Shown here: piece after piece, positions 43,212 to 53,591 of the stretch
Numbering within the stretch: position 1 is the first letter of the stretch
Layout: each line of letters begins with the position of its first letter
NCBI GenBank assembly: GCA_965221855.1
Contig: CBDCSV010000005.1
Span: forward strand, 62,001 to 126,000
Reading direction: 5' to 3'
DNA length: 64,000 nt
Source: JAJDXO01 sp965221855
GTDB taxonomy: Bacteria > Pseudomonadota > Alphaproteobacteria > Rhodospirillales > UBA2165
Program-made: the position numbers and the translations under genes
The notes under the pieces: generated by a model
The model's input: the letters and a program-made list of their open reading frames with translations, nothing else
The model's database searches: none
Told to the model about the DNA's origin: nothing

Positions 43212-44318
43212 ATGGCCGAGCGATCAGCGCCGCCGTTCCGCGCCGATCATGTCGGCAGCCTGTTGCGGCCCCGGACCATCAACGACGCCTTCAAGAAATT
43301 TCATTCGGGCGAAATCGGCCAGGAGGCGTTCACCCGGGTCCAAGACCGGGCGATCGACGAAGTCATCGCGCTGCAGGAATCGGTGGGGCTGAAATCCGTC
43401 ACCGACGGCGAGTTTCGCCGCGCCTCCTACTGGTCCACGTTCGTCGAGCGGGTCGATGGCCTGGAAGTCGGCGAGTCGCTTTTTACCTTTCATGACGATC
43501 ATGGCCATGAGCAGGCCTTCACGGCGCCGATCGTCGTTTCGAAGGTCGGACGCTCGCGGACCATCGCCGGAGACGAATTCGGCTATCTCAAGGCGCGCAC
43601 GGCGCAAACGCCGAAGACGACGATCGTTTCGCCGCCGACCATGCATCTGTTCCGGCTCGGCAAGACGATCCAGGACGGCGTCTACGCCGATACGGCCGCT
43701 TACTTCGCCGATCTGGCGGCGGTATACCGGGAGGAGATCGCCGCGCTGGCGGCGGACGGATGCACCTACATTCAGCTCGACGACGTGCCGATCCCCATGT
43801 TGTGCGATCCGAAGGTGCAGGCGCGCGTCCGCGAGGACGGCCTGGATCCGGATCGGCTGATGGCCGACTATGTCGATCTGTTCAATGACTGCCTGCGGGG
43901 CCGGCCGGCCGGCGTGACCGTCGCCGTCCACATGTGCCGCGGCAATTACAAGGGCAAATTTCTGTCGGAAGGCGGCTACGAGACCTTTGCCGACATGTTC
44001 TTCAACAAGCTCGATGCCGACGCCTTTTTCCTCGAGTACGACAACGAACGGTCGGGCGATTTCGAGCCGCTCCGTTTCGTGCCGAAGGACAAGGTGGTCG
44101 TATTGGGAATCGTCTCCTCCAAGACGCCCGAAATGGAATCCAAGGATTCGCTGAAATCCCGGATCGACGAAGCGGCGAAGTACATCGACCTCGATCAGCT
44201 TTGCCTCAGCCCTCAATGCGGATTTGCCAGCACGGTCGCCGGCAACCCTGTTACGGTTGACGTGGAGAAGGCGAAGCTGTCGCTGATCGTCGAAACCGCC
44301 GCCGAAGTTTGGGGTTAG
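43212..44318 (+). CDS. MetE C-terminal-domain (cobalamin-independent methionine synthase-like) protein
   Basis: This 368-residue protein is about half the length of MetE and covers its catalytic barrel. It begins RADHVGSLLRP, has IVSPPTMHLF in the middle and the metal-site features CTYIQLDDV, VHMCRGNYKG and LSPQCGFAST that supply zinc ligands. Free-standing copies act as thiol or other methyltransferases, or in aromatic methyl-group metabolism. It lies upstream of a crotonase and an acyl-CoA synthetase, with a 9-bp gap to the crotonase. An O-demethylation role for methoxylated aromatic acids is speculative. Confidence 0.82.
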   Translation: MAERSAPPFRADHVGSLLRPRTINDAFKKFHSGEIGQEAFTRVQDRAIDEVIALQESVGLKSVTDGEFRRASYWSTFVERVDGLEVGESLFTFHDDHGHEQAFTAPIVVSKVGRSRTIAGDEFGYLKARTAQTPKTTIVSPPTMHLFRLGKTIQDGVYADTAAYFADLAAVYREEIAALAADGCTYIQLDDVPIPMLCDPKVQARVREDGLDPDRLMADYVDLFNDCLRGRPAGVTVAVHMCRGNYKGKFLSEGGYETFADMFFNKLDADAFFLEYDNERSGDFEPLRFVPKDKVVVLGIVSSKTPEMESKDSLKSRIDEAAKYIDLDQLCLSPQCGFASTVAGNPVTVDVEKAKLSLIVETAAEVWG

Positions 44319-44327
44319 GGGTCTCAG

Positions 44328-45155
44328 ATGTCCGAATACGGGTACGAGCACATTTTATACGAGGTCGAGGAAGGGGTCGCCAGGCTGACCTTCAATCTGC
44401 CTCGATACGCCAACGCCATGGATTTTCAGGGCGTTCAGGAAACATTCGATGCGCTGATGCGGGCCGAGGACGACGGCGAGGTGGGCGCGGTCCTGATCAC
44501 CGGCGCCGGAAAGGCGTTCTGCGCGGGTTTCAATCTCAAGGAGATTCCCGACGTCGGGGACGGGCTGGAACCCATCGCCACTCACTTCCGTCACCTGGCC
44601 CACTGGTGGCATCAGGTCTTTCACCGGATCGTCCGCATGCCGAAGCCCGTCCTGTCGGCGGTCAACGGCCCGGCGGCCGGCGCGGGGCTCGGGATATCGC
44701 TTTGCTCCGACATGGTGGTCGCCGGCGAAAGCGCATCGTTCTTGTGCGCCTGGCATTCCATCGGGCTCGCCAATGACGCCACCACCTCCTACACGCTGGC
44801 GAAGATCGTCGGCTTTCGCCGCGCCATGGAGTTGATGATGACCAACCGCACCCTGAGCGCCAAGGAGGCGGAGGACTGGCAAATCGTCAACCGGGTCTAT
44901 CCCGATTCCGAGCTACGGGCGCATGCCTGGAACGTCGCCAGGGATCTGGCCGCGGGTCCCACCCACCTTCAGGGGATGGCCAAGGACAGCTTCCATATGG
45001 GCTGGCGGCGGTCGCTCGAGGAAGCGACCGAATTCGAGATTCAAAACGTCATGCGCTCCGTCGACGACCCGTATTTTCTGGAGGCCCTCAAATCGTTTCT
45101 GTCGAAGGACAGCCGCTCGAACGAAGTGAAGGTCCGCCTCCCCGACGGCGTTTAG
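44328..45155 (+). CDS. Enoyl-CoA hydratase/isomerase family protein
   Basis: This 275-residue crotonase-fold protein has the first oxyanion motif GAGKAFCAGFNLKEIPD and NGPAAGAGLGISLCSDMVVAGESASF at the second. It would hydrate or isomerise an enoyl-CoA ester. It sits 9 bp after the MetE-like gene and 6 bp before an acyl-CoA synthetase, so the three form an operon. Its likely substrate is the CoA ester produced by one of the neighbouring ligases. Confidence 0.92.
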   Translation: MSEYGYEHILYEVEEGVARLTFNLPRYANAMDFQGVQETFDALMRAEDDGEVGAVLITGAGKAFCAGFNLKEIPDVGDGLEPIATHFRHLAHWWHQVFHRIVRMPKPVLSAVNGPAAGAGLGISLCSDMVVAGESASFLCAWHSIGLANDATTSYTLAKIVGFRRAMELMMTNRTLSAKEAEDWQIVNRVYPDSELRAHAWNVARDLAAGPTHLQGMAKDSFHMGWRRSLEEATEFEIQNVMRSVDDPYFLEALKSFLSKDSRSNEVKVRLPDGV

Positions 45156-45161
45156 CCCGCG

Positions 45162-46694
45162 ATGCTGACTTGCTTTCAACTCGTCTGGATGTCGGCGGAA
45201 CGCGGCCCCGATCAGTTGGCCATGGTCGATGACGTGACCGACCGGGCCCTGACCTACGCGGAACTCGTCGCGGAAATCGAAATTGTCGCCGCGGGACTGA
45301 AGGAACTGGGAATCGGCAAGGGAAGCCGGGTGGCGACGGTGCTCCCGAGCCTGTTCGATCACGCGGTCCTCCTGCTGGCGCTGCAGCGGCTGGGGGCGGT
45401 GCCGGCGCTTCTCAATTTCCGGTTGCCGCCGGCGGATATCGCGGGGCTCATCGAGGACGGCGAAATCGCCGCCGCGGTCATCCAGCCGGATGCCGAATTG
45501 GCAAACGCGGTCGGGGCGGCGCTGCCCCCGGACGGCCCGCTGGTTTCGCTCGGAGAGCCGACGGACGGAACCGTTGCATTCGGAGACTGCCGCGGCGATG
45601 GGTCGTCCCTGGGCCCGCCTCCCGATCTCGATCCCGAAGATCCGGCCTTCATTTTCTTTACATCGGGCACCACCGGACTGCCGAAGGGCGTCGTCCTCGC
45701 TCAGCGGACCACCGAGCACCGCATACTCTGGCTGTCGACGCAGGCGGGTGTCCGGCACGGCCGGCACTTGCGAACACTCGGGTTCATGCCCCTCAGCCAC
45801 GCCATTGGCTTCTACGGCGTATTTCTGGTGACCCTGGCGTACAACGGCACGTACTTCGTTCAGTCCGCGTTCGATCCCGTGCGGGCCAACGAAATGACGG
45901 CGGCTCACGGCATCACCTACATGTTCGCGGTTCCGCAGCTTTACTACGCCATGACCCAGGCCCCCAATTACGATCCGGGCGCCTTTTCCGGCATGGAACT
46001 GGCGCTCTACGGCGGCGGGGAGATCGCGCCGGAGCTTCTGGAGCGAATGGACGCCGAGTGGGGCGGGACCGTGCGGCACATCTACGGCACGACCGAGACC
46101 ATGTGCTCGCTCTACAACCCCGACCCGGTGGGGCAGCATATCCGGCTGCGTCCCGGCTTCTATACCCGCACGCGGGTCATCGCCATCGACGGGGAGCCGG
46201 AGGATTTGGTGCAGCCGGGCGAGGAGGGGGAACTGATCGTCGACGCCACCGTCGATACGATTTTCAGCGAGTACCTCAACCGGCCGGATGCCACCGCGGA
46301 GAAAGTACGCGACGGCTGGTACTACACCGGTGATGTGTGCCTGCGGCGCGCGGACGGGGACGTCGACCTTATCGGCCGCGCCGACGATATGATCCGTTCG
46401 GGAGGCGAAAACATCCATCCCGGCGAAATCGAGGGCCTTCTGCTCAAGCATCCCAGCGTCGGAGACTGTGCGGTCGTGGGCGTCAACGATCCGAAATGGG
46501 GCCAGAAGGCCGTGGCATGCATCGCCGCCGCGGGTGAGGTCGATGGAGCCGAATTGGACGGCTACCTCAGGTCCTCCGGTTTGGCTGGTTTCAAACGCCC
46601 CAAGGAATATGTCGTTGTGGAGAGCCTGCCGCGCAACGCGGCCAACAAGGTTTTGCGGCGCGACCTCGTGAAAATGGTCGATGGGACGGCTTGA
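45162..46694 (+). CDS. AMP-dependent acyl-CoA synthetase
   Basis: This 510-residue ANL ligase has P-loop FTSGTTGLPKGVV at residue ~165, the A5-type motif HIYGTTETMCSLYN and the C-terminal GWYYTGDVCLRRADGDVDLIGRADDMIRSGGENI. It activates a fatty or aromatic carboxylic acid. Its position after a crotonase and ahead of the importer genes suggests it processes the imported substrate. The gap to the binding-protein gene (165 bp) probably holds the importer promoter. Confidence 0.92.
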   Translation: MLTCFQLVWMSAERGPDQLAMVDDVTDRALTYAELVAEIEIVAAGLKELGIGKGSRVATVLPSLFDHAVLLLALQRLGAVPALLNFRLPPADIAGLIEDGEIAAAVIQPDAELANAVGAALPPDGPLVSLGEPTDGTVAFGDCRGDGSSLGPPPDLDPEDPAFIFFTSGTTGLPKGVVLAQRTTEHRILWLSTQAGVRHGRHLRTLGFMPLSHAIGFYGVFLVTLAYNGTYFVQSAFDPVRANEMTAAHGITYMFAVPQLYYAMTQAPNYDPGAFSGMELALYGGGEIAPELLERMDAEWGGTVRHIYGTTETMCSLYNPDPVGQHIRLRPGFYTRTRVIAIDGEPEDLVQPGEEGELIVDATVDTIFSEYLNRPDATAEKVRDGWYYTGDVCLRRADGDVDLIGRADDMIRSGGENIHPGEIEGLLLKHPSVGDCAVVGVNDPKWGQKAVACIAAAGEVDGAELDGYLRSSGLAGFKRPKEYVVVESLPRNAANKVLRRDLVKMVDGTA

Positions 46695-46859
46695 GCCTGC
46701 CGGGACCGGCTCGCAGTTTTTCCCGGATTGTGACCGCTAAACCATTGAGATTTAGGGCGGCTTTCTCCTATAGTTGTGTCCGACACGGGCTCAGGCCCGA
46801 TCCAAGTATTCGCATTGCCCCTGGGGCAGTACCCTTGAATCACTCTTTGGGAGGAGTTT

Positions 46860-48044
46860 ATGAAAATCAAACTATTGGCTTTTGCTGCCCTCGGAGCGCT
46901 GATGATTCAGCCTTTGGCCGGCACGCCATCCGTCGCCCAGGACAAGGAAGTCCGTATCGGTTTCCTCGGTGGCCTTTCCGGCGGCCGCGGCATCTTCGGC
47001 AAGGTCCAGAAGGAAGGCTTCGAGCTCGCCCTGGATCATCTTGGCGGGAAGATCGGCGGCTTGCCCACCAAGTATGTGATTGCCGACACCCAGAACAAGC
47101 CCGACGTCGGCCGCCAGCAGATGGACAAGCTGATCAAGCAGGACAAGGTTCACTTTGTCGCCGGCATCACCTGGTCCAACGTTCTTGCCGCGGTCTACAA
47201 GCAGGCTTTGGACAACAAGGTCTTCCTGATCAGCACCAACGCCGGCTGGTCCCAGCTTTCCGGCAAACGCTGCAACCCGTACTTCTTCCGCGCATCGTGG
47301 AACAACGACGATACGCCCGAAGCCATGGGTCAGGCGCTGCAGGGCCAGGTGGAAAACGTATGGCTGCTGGCGCCCAACTACCAGGCGGGCAAGGATATGG
47401 TCTCGGGGTTCACCCGGTACTACAAAGGCAAGATCGCGGGCACCACGTTCTTCAAGTTGGGCCAGACCGACTTCCAGGCCGAGTTGTCCCAGATTCGCGC
47501 CGCCAAGCCGGGCTCGATCTTCACCTTCGCGCCGGGCGGCATGGGCATCGCCTTGATCAAGCAGTACAAGGCCGCCGGCCTCGACAAGACGATCCCGATC
47601 AACACGGCATTCGTCGTCGACTATCTGACCCTCGGCGCATTCGGCAAATCGGCCATCGGCAACCGTCACGCCAGCTTCTGGGATCCCACGTCGATCAACC
47701 CGGCCAACGTCCGGTTCATCGCGGATTACAAGAAGAAGTATGGCAAGCATCCGACCATGTATTCGGTGCAGGGCTACGACGCCGCGCTGCTGATGGACCT
47801 GGGTGTCCGGGCGGCCAAGGGCAACCTGTCGGATCATGACGCCATCCGGGCCGGTATGCGGACGGCGAATATCGACAGCCCGCGCGGCGGCTTCCAGTTC
47901 AACAACAATCACAACCCGATCCAGAATTACTATTTGCGGGAAGTTGTTGCTGGCAAGGATGGAAATCCGACCATCGTGACCCGGAAGACCGTCTTCCGCG
48001 GCCACAAGGATGCCTATCACACCCAGTGTTCGATGGACTGGTAA
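46860..48044 (+). CDS. Branched-chain-type ABC transporter substrate-binding protein
   Basis: This 394-residue periplasmic protein has a signal peptide (MKIKLLAFAALGALMIQPLAG..., cleavage near VAQDKE) and the Leu/Ile/Val-binding fold: VRIGFLGGLSGGRGIFG, then ADTQNKPDVGRQQMDKLI and the second domain. Relatives bind branched-chain amino acids, amides or aromatic acids. The ATG follows a strong TGGGAGGAG ribosome-binding site, and a stem-loop lies between it and the permease gene. It is the first gene of a five-gene importer. Confidence 0.92.
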   Translation: MKIKLLAFAALGALMIQPLAGTPSVAQDKEVRIGFLGGLSGGRGIFGKVQKEGFELALDHLGGKIGGLPTKYVIADTQNKPDVGRQQMDKLIKQDKVHFVAGITWSNVLAAVYKQALDNKVFLISTNAGWSQLSGKRCNPYFFRASWNNDDTPEAMGQALQGQVENVWLLAPNYQAGKDMVSGFTRYYKGKIAGTTFFKLGQTDFQAELSQIRAAKPGSIFTFAPGGMGIALIKQYKAAGLDKTIPINTAFVVDYLTLGAFGKSAIGNRHASFWDPTSINPANVRFIADYKKKYGKHPTMYSVQGYDAALLMDLGVRAAKGNLSDHDAIRAGMRTANIDSPRGGFQFNNNHNPIQNYYLREVVAGKDGNPTIVTRKTVFRGHKDAYHTQCSMDW

Positions 48045-48068
48045 ACCGGTCTCGTCACTCTGTCCGAA

Positions 48069-48113
48069 TTGACTGTCTGGCCGGGAAGGCGTGTGCTTTC
48101 CCGGCCAAGTCAA
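48069..48113 (+). terminator. Intercistronic stem-loop after the binding-protein gene
   Basis: The inner 10-bp arms TGGCCGGGAA and TTCCCGGCCA enclose a 10-base loop. Outer TTGACT and AGTCAA arms extend the stem past a 3-base bulge. It has no T-run, so it looks like an mRNA-stabilising or attenuating hairpin that would let the binding protein be made in excess over the permeases. Confidence 0.65.
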
Positions 48114-48158
48114 TCAATGCCTGAGTAAATTGGCGACACAGATCCCCGGTCTATTGTC

Positions 48159-49082
48159 ATGAGTACCCTGCTTGTCCTCGAACAGACGCTCAACGGTATC
48201 CAGTTCGGGGTGTTTCTGTTCCTGATTTCCGCCGGCCTGACCCTGGTGCTCGGCATCATGAACGTCGTCAACCTGGCGCACGGCGCCTTGTTCATGATGG
48301 GGGCCTATTTCGCCTCGACGTTCGTTGCCTGGACGGGCAGCTTCTTCATCGCCTTTCTGCTGATTATTCCGTCGTCGGTGATCCTCGGCATCATCATCGA
48401 GATGCTGACCCTTCGGCCCCTTTATCTCCGCGACCACATGGATCAGGTGCTGGCGACCTTCGGGCTGATCTTGTTCTTTAACGAGGGCGTCAAGCTGGTT
48501 TGGGGCGTCGATCCCCAGCCCATGCCGACGCCCGAGCTTTTTGCCGGCAACGTCGAAATATTTCCCGACACGCCCTATCCCGTCTTCAGATTGTTCATTA
48601 TCGGCGTCGGCCTGTTGGTCGCGGCGGTGATCTATTTCCTGATCGCCAAGACCAAGGTCGGCATGCTGATCCGCGCGGGCGCCTCCAACACCCAGATGAT
48701 CCGCGCAATGGGCGTCAACATCCGGTTCCTGAATACCTTCGTGTTCGGCCTCGGCGCGTTTTTCGCAGGCCTCGCAGGCCTGATGGCGGCGCCCATCATC
48801 TCCGTCGAATCCGGTATGGGGGATGAAATGCTCATCCTGGCCTTCGTCGTCATCGTCATCGGAGGTATCGGATCCGTCCGCGGCGCCCTGGTCGCTTCGG
48901 TGATTATCGGGGTTTTCGAAGTGGTGGGGCGCTCAATGCTGCCCATCGCCATGCAAAAAATCTTCCCGCTGGAAATTGCCCAGACCGCGGGGCCGGCGAT
49001 CGCGTCCATGCTGATCTACATCCTGATGGCCGGGGTGCTGTTCTTCAAGCCCCAGGGCTTGTTTCCGGCGAGGACGGGCTAG
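48159..49082 (+). CDS. livH: LivH-type ABC transporter permease
   Basis: This 307-residue inner-membrane protein has about eight hydrophobic segments, the LivH-type GIMNVVNLAHGALFMMGAYF opening and an EAA-like loop GAGLAGLMAAPI region. It forms the translocation pore with LivM. It is separated from the livM start by 2 bp. Confidence 0.93.
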   Translation: MSTLLVLEQTLNGIQFGVFLFLISAGLTLVLGIMNVVNLAHGALFMMGAYFASTFVAWTGSFFIAFLLIIPSSVILGIIIEMLTLRPLYLRDHMDQVLATFGLILFFNEGVKLVWGVDPQPMPTPELFAGNVEIFPDTPYPVFRLFIIGVGLLVAAVIYFLIAKTKVGMLIRAGASNTQMIRAMGVNIRFLNTFVFGLGAFFAGLAGLMAAPIISVESGMGDEMLILAFVVIVIGGIGSVRGALVASVIIGVFEVVGRSMLPIAMQKIFPLEIAQTAGPAIASMLIYILMAGVLFFKPQGLFPARTG

Positions 49083-49084
49083 TC

Positions 49085-50032
49085 ATGGAACTCACGCGCC
49101 TGAAAGGCTGGCTGCTCGCCATCGGCTTCGTCGTTCTCGTTGCCGTGCCGCCCTTGGTGACGGCCCTGGACGAGACGTTCTACATCACGCTGATTTCGCG
49201 TGTGATGATCTTTGCCATCGCCGCGTTGAGTTTGGATATCATTCTCGGCTTCGGCGGCATGATCAGCTTCGGCCACGCGGCCTATTTGGGGTTGGGGTCC
49301 TACGCGGTCGGCATCCTGGCCTTTCATGAAATCACCAACGGCTGGCTGCAGCTGTTCGTCGCCATCGGCGGCAGCGCCGTCGTCGCCTTAATCATCGGCG
49401 CCATCTGCCTCAGAACCAGCGGCATCTATTTCATCATGATCACGCTGGCCATGACCCAGCTGCTGTTCTTCATCGGCATCAGCCTGGAAACCTACGGCGG
49501 CGACGATGGTTTGCCGACGGACCGCAGCGAGTTCGCCGCCTTCATCGACCTCGGGAACGAGTGGATATTGTTCTATCTGATCCTCGGTTTTCTCGTCCTT
49601 TGCATGTACATATCGTGGCGGCTGATCAATTCCCGCTTCGGCATGGTCATCCGGGGCTGCCATGAGAACGAAGCCCGGATGCAGGCCATCGGCTTTCCCA
49701 CCTACCGCTACAAGCTGTTGGCATTCGTCATATCGGGCAGCATGTGCGGAATTGCCGGTTTTCTGCTCGCCAACCTGACCGAGTTCGTGACGCCCGAGTT
49801 CATGCATTGGTTCCGGTCCGGCGAGATCATGATCATGGTGCTGGTGGGCGGCATGGGGACGTTGTTCGGCCCGGTCGTCGGCGCCTTCGCCTTCCTGCTC
49901 TTCGAGGAAATCATTTCCGGGTTCACCGAAAACTGGCCCGTGATTTTCGGACCGCTTCTGGTCCTGCTCGTCCTGTTTGCCAAGCAGGGCGTTTGGGGCC
50001 TGCTTCCCAAATCGAAGGCCGGTGATGGCTGA
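49085..50032 (+). CDS. livM: LivM-type ABC transporter permease
   Basis: This 315-residue membrane protein has LDIILGFGGMISFGHAAYLGLGSYAVG near residue 45, typical of LivM, and a C-terminal membrane region with GGMGTLFGPVVGAFAF. It is the second pore subunit. The livG start overlaps its end by 8 bp. Confidence 0.93.
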   Translation: MELTRLKGWLLAIGFVVLVAVPPLVTALDETFYITLISRVMIFAIAALSLDIILGFGGMISFGHAAYLGLGSYAVGILAFHEITNGWLQLFVAIGGSAVVALIIGAICLRTSGIYFIMITLAMTQLLFFIGISLETYGGDDGLPTDRSEFAAFIDLGNEWILFYLILGFLVLCMYISWRLINSRFGMVIRGCHENEARMQAIGFPTYRYKLLAFVISGSMCGIAGFLLANLTEFVTPEFMHWFRSGEIMIMVLVGGMGTLFGPVVGAFAFLLFEEIISGFTENWPVIFGPLLVLLVLFAKQGVWGLLPKSKAGDG

Positions 50033-50778
50033 TCCCATTCTCAAGGTCGAGGATTTGATGAAGAGCTTCGGCGGCGTTGTGGCCACCGATCAGTTCTTCT
50101 TCGACATCCAACAGGGGGAAATCCACGCGATCATCGGCCCGAATGGCGCGGGCAAGACCACATTGTTGGCGCAGGTTTCGGGGATGTTGAAACCGGACTC
50201 GGGCCGCATCCTGTTCGATGGGCAGGACATTACGGGCCTCTCCGCCGCCGAGCGTTCTCATCTGGGCCTCGCGCGGTCGTTTCAGATCACCAGCGTCTTT
50301 CGCCACTTCAGCGCGCTCCAGAATGTCGCCATGTCCATTCAGGCCCGTCAGGGCCACAGCTTCCGGTTTTGGAAGCCGGCTGCAAGAGATTCAAGCCTCA
50401 CCGAACCGGCAATGGAGATTTTGTCCGATCTGGGGCTGGCGGATCGGGCGAACATCCTCGCCGACAATTTGAGTCACGGCGAAAAGCGCCAATTGGAAGT
50501 CGCCATGGCCCTGGCCACCGACCCCAAATTGCTCTTGTTGGATGAGCCGACCGCCGGCATGGGGGCCGAGGACTCGGCGCGGATCAGGGAGTTTCTGGGC
50601 GGCCTCAAGGGCAAATACTCCATGCTGCTGATCGAGCACGACATGGACACCGTCTTTTCCCTGGCGGATCGGGTGACCGTACTCGTCTACGGCCGGGGGA
50701 TCGCAACCGGCACGCCCGAGGAAGTCCGCGGCAATGCGGAAGTTCGCGCGGCCTATTTGGGGGAGGATGACGCGGCGC

Positions 50779-50786
<8 letters not shown>
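50025..50786 (+). CDS. livG: LivG-type ABC transporter ATPase
   Basis: This 253-residue ATPase has Walker A GPNGAGKTT near residue 36, the LivG-type insertion RSFQITSVFRHFSALQN, signature LSHGEKRQLEVAMAL and Walker B LLLLDEPTAG. It powers import with LivF. The start at MADPILKV was chosen over an upstream in-frame Met that lies inside livM. Confidence 0.95.
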
Positions 50787-51480
<694 letters not shown>

Positions 51481-51485
51481 CTTCG

Positions 51486-51513
51486 GCCCGTAACCCTGAC
51501 GGGAAATACGGGC
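51486..51513. terminator. Bidirectional terminator-like hairpin after livF
   Basis: Perfect 7-bp arms GCCCGTA and TACGGGC separated by 14 bases lie between the convergent livF and HpaB-like genes. No long T-run is present. Confidence 0.4.
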
Positions 51514-51516
51514 TGC

Positions 51517-52998
51517 CTACTCCGCCGCCTCCTTCCTCGCCGCCGGTTCCGGGACGTCATAGCCGTCCATGAAATCCTGCACGAACGCGTCGAAATCGTC
51601 CCACGGGGTTTCCCGGAACGAGTGGTTGCGGACGATGAAGGATGCGCCGGCATAGAATTTCTCGTACTGCTGCTGGCGGCCGGCGAACTCGGACCCCACC
51701 ACGTCCCAGGCGAGCCGGAACAGCTTCATGCGGTCCAGGGCGTTCATCTGCGGCGTCTGGAAATAGGTGTCGAACTGCTGCTTGAGGGCCTCGTCGTGCA
51801 CGACGGTCACGCTGGCCGGCATCTGGAACACCCCGCCGCCCGAGAGCTCCCGCAGAATATCGACGATTGCCGAGTGGTTCTCGGTGCACCAGTTGAGCCC
51901 GGCATACATCATTCGGCGGTTGAAGGTCTTGAAACCGTCGGGCCAATCCTCGGCGGCCTCGATCTGTCCGTGGATAATGCCCGACAGCGTGGCCTCCAGC
52001 GCCGACATGCGGCCGAGCACCTCGCGGACGGCCGGCACCTCGTTGGCGCCCGTCGCCTCGGTCACTTTCTTGCAGAGACCCAGGATCAAGCCCATTTTCG
52101 ACCAGAACCGGACGTTGGACTGGTGGTTGCCGTAACAGTGGGCCGGGGTCTTGATGTAGATTTCGCGGGCGCGGATCGGGTCGTCCATGACGAACACCTT
52201 CTCCCACGGCACCTTGACCTCGTCGCACATCACCAGCACGTCGGTCTCGTCGAATGCCCAGGTGAGCGGCTGGTCGAACTGGTTTTTGGCGTTGAGCGAG
52301 ATGGGCTGACGCATCCACATGGTGAGCCCGGCCGCGTTGCACGGGACCGCGCATGTCACCGCCTCCTTCACCTGGCTCGGGGCGAGGGGGATAAGGTTGC
52401 CGATCCAGATCTCATCGCAGAACACGGCCGACGTCGCCAGCATCTTCATTCCAGAGATGACCACGCCGTCGTCCTCTTCCCGCACCACCCGGAGGGTCGG
52501 GATCGGGAGGTTCTGCCGTTCATAGAATTCCGGGTTGCGGGCGGCCTGCGGCGGGATGACGGCATAGGTGGCGAAGATATCGTTGTTCTTCATGTGCTCG
52601 TAGTAGGCCGTGATGTTCCCGCCGAACTTGTACTCCTCGCTGTCGAAGACCCCGGGCGCGGTCGCCATGCCGGTGACGAACGAGGATACGTGGTCCGGCG
52701 AGCGGCCCATCATGCCCATGGTGAAATCGCCGATCAGCTTGTGGGCGGCCATGCGGCGGCGGAGATCGTCCCGGGATTTTGCCTGCAGAAACCATGTGGA
52801 GTGACGTTCCCCGTCTTCCTCGTAGGTGAGAACGTCCTGGTGCTCGGGGTCGTGCTTGGCGTCGTAGAGCGCCGCGACCGTCTCGGCGGCCTTCTCGAAA
52901 GCCGGGTGGGCGGTCACGTCGTCTATGCGTTCGTCGCCGATATAGACCGTTCGTCCGTCGCGGAGCCCTTCGAGGTGCTCCTGTCCCGTCTTGATCAT
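51517..52998 (-). CDS. 4-hydroxyphenylacetate 3-monooxygenase-type flavin oxygenase (HpaB family)
   Basis: This 493-residue protein has the HpaB/acyl-CoA dehydrogenase-like fold: RDGRTVYIGDERIDDVTAHPAF at the N-terminus, MMGRSPDHVSSF, EDDGVVISGMKMLATSAVF and ELSGGGVFQMPAS near the end. HpaB enzymes use reduced FAD, supplied by a separate reductase (HpaC), to hydroxylate phenolic rings. No HpaC is encoded beside it, so reductant must come from elsewhere. It lies downstream of a MarR gene on the same strand, 27 bp apart, suggesting a regulator-enzyme operon controlled by the AT-rich operator upstream. Confidence 0.92.
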   Translation of the reverse strand: MIKTGQEHLEGLRDGRTVYIGDERIDDVTAHPAFEKAAETVAALYDAKHDPEHQDVLTYEEDGERHSTWFLQAKSRDDLRRRMAAHKLIGDFTMGMMGRSPDHVSSFVTGMATAPGVFDSEEYKFGGNITAYYEHMKNNDIFATYAVIPPQAARNPEFYERQNLPIPTLRVVREEDDGVVISGMKMLATSAVFCDEIWIGNLIPLAPSQVKEAVTCAVPCNAAGLTMWMRQPISLNAKNQFDQPLTWAFDETDVLVMCDEVKVPWEKVFVMDDPIRAREIYIKTPAHCYGNHQSNVRFWSKMGLILGLCKKVTEATGANEVPAVREVLGRMSALEATLSGIIHGQIEAAEDWPDGFKTFNRRMMYAGLNWCTENHSAIVDILRELSGGGVFQMPASVTVVHDEALKQQFDTYFQTPQMNALDRMKLFRLAWDVVGSEFAGRQQQYEKFYAGASFIVRNHSFRETPWDDFDAFVQDFMDGYDVPEPAARKEAAE

Positions 52999-53025
52999 CG
53001 GCTTTCTCCTTCTGCCGGCCGGCGG

Positions 53026-53571
53026 CTACGCCGCGTCGTCCAATTTGCGCCGGGCCCCGGCCAGCCTGTCGGCGGTGGCCAAGGCGTCTTCGGTCGTCGA
53101 AACCATCCTGGTCATCAATCCGTGAAAGGCCCGGAAATCTTCACCGGAGAACCCGGCGAACAGGTCATCGTTGATCTCCCGGCGGTAGGGGGCCAAATCC
53201 TCCATCGCCCGGCGGCCCTTCGTCGTCAGGGTGACGAGAACGCTCCGGCCGTCCTCCGGGTTCGGGGTCTTGGCGATCAGGCCCTGTTTTTCCAGTCGGC
53301 CGGTCTCCATGGTGACATAGGTGCGGCCCGCATGGAGCGCGCGCGCCACGTCGCCGACGGAAACCGGGGCGTCGGCGGCCAGTTCGGAAATCACCGTGAG
53401 AATATGATACCGGAAGCCGTTCAGGCCGATCAGGCCGCCGATCTTCTCGCGCACCTTTTCCATGCGCACCGAAGTGATGAGGAACGCGTAAATGAACTCC
53501 CGAAACCGGTCATCGCGGCCGTCTTCGAGGAACGTCTCGTGGGTGATTGCCGGGGCTCGCTTGCGCGGCAT
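53026..53571 (-). CDS. MarR-family transcriptional regulator
   Basis: This 181-residue protein has a winged-helix DNA-binding domain with GDVARALHAGRTYVTMETGRLEKQGLIAKTPNPEDGRSVLVTLTTKGR, including the wing DGRS. MarR proteins dimerise and respond to small phenolic ligands. Its gene starts just downstream of a perfect AT-rich inverted repeat, so it probably represses itself and the co-oriented HpaB-type gene. The IS256 copy 3 lies 83 bp upstream of its start. Confidence 0.93.
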   Translation of the reverse strand: MPRKRAPAITHETFLEDGRDDRFREFIYAFLITSVRMEKVREKIGGLIGLNGFRYHILTVISELAADAPVSVGDVARALHAGRTYVTMETGRLEKQGLIAKTPNPEDGRSVLVTLTTKGRRAMEDLAPYRREINDDLFAGFSGEDFRAFHGLMTRMVSTTEDALATADRLAGARRKLDDAA

Positions 53572-53591
53572 GTTTTCCCCATTCCCTGCCG

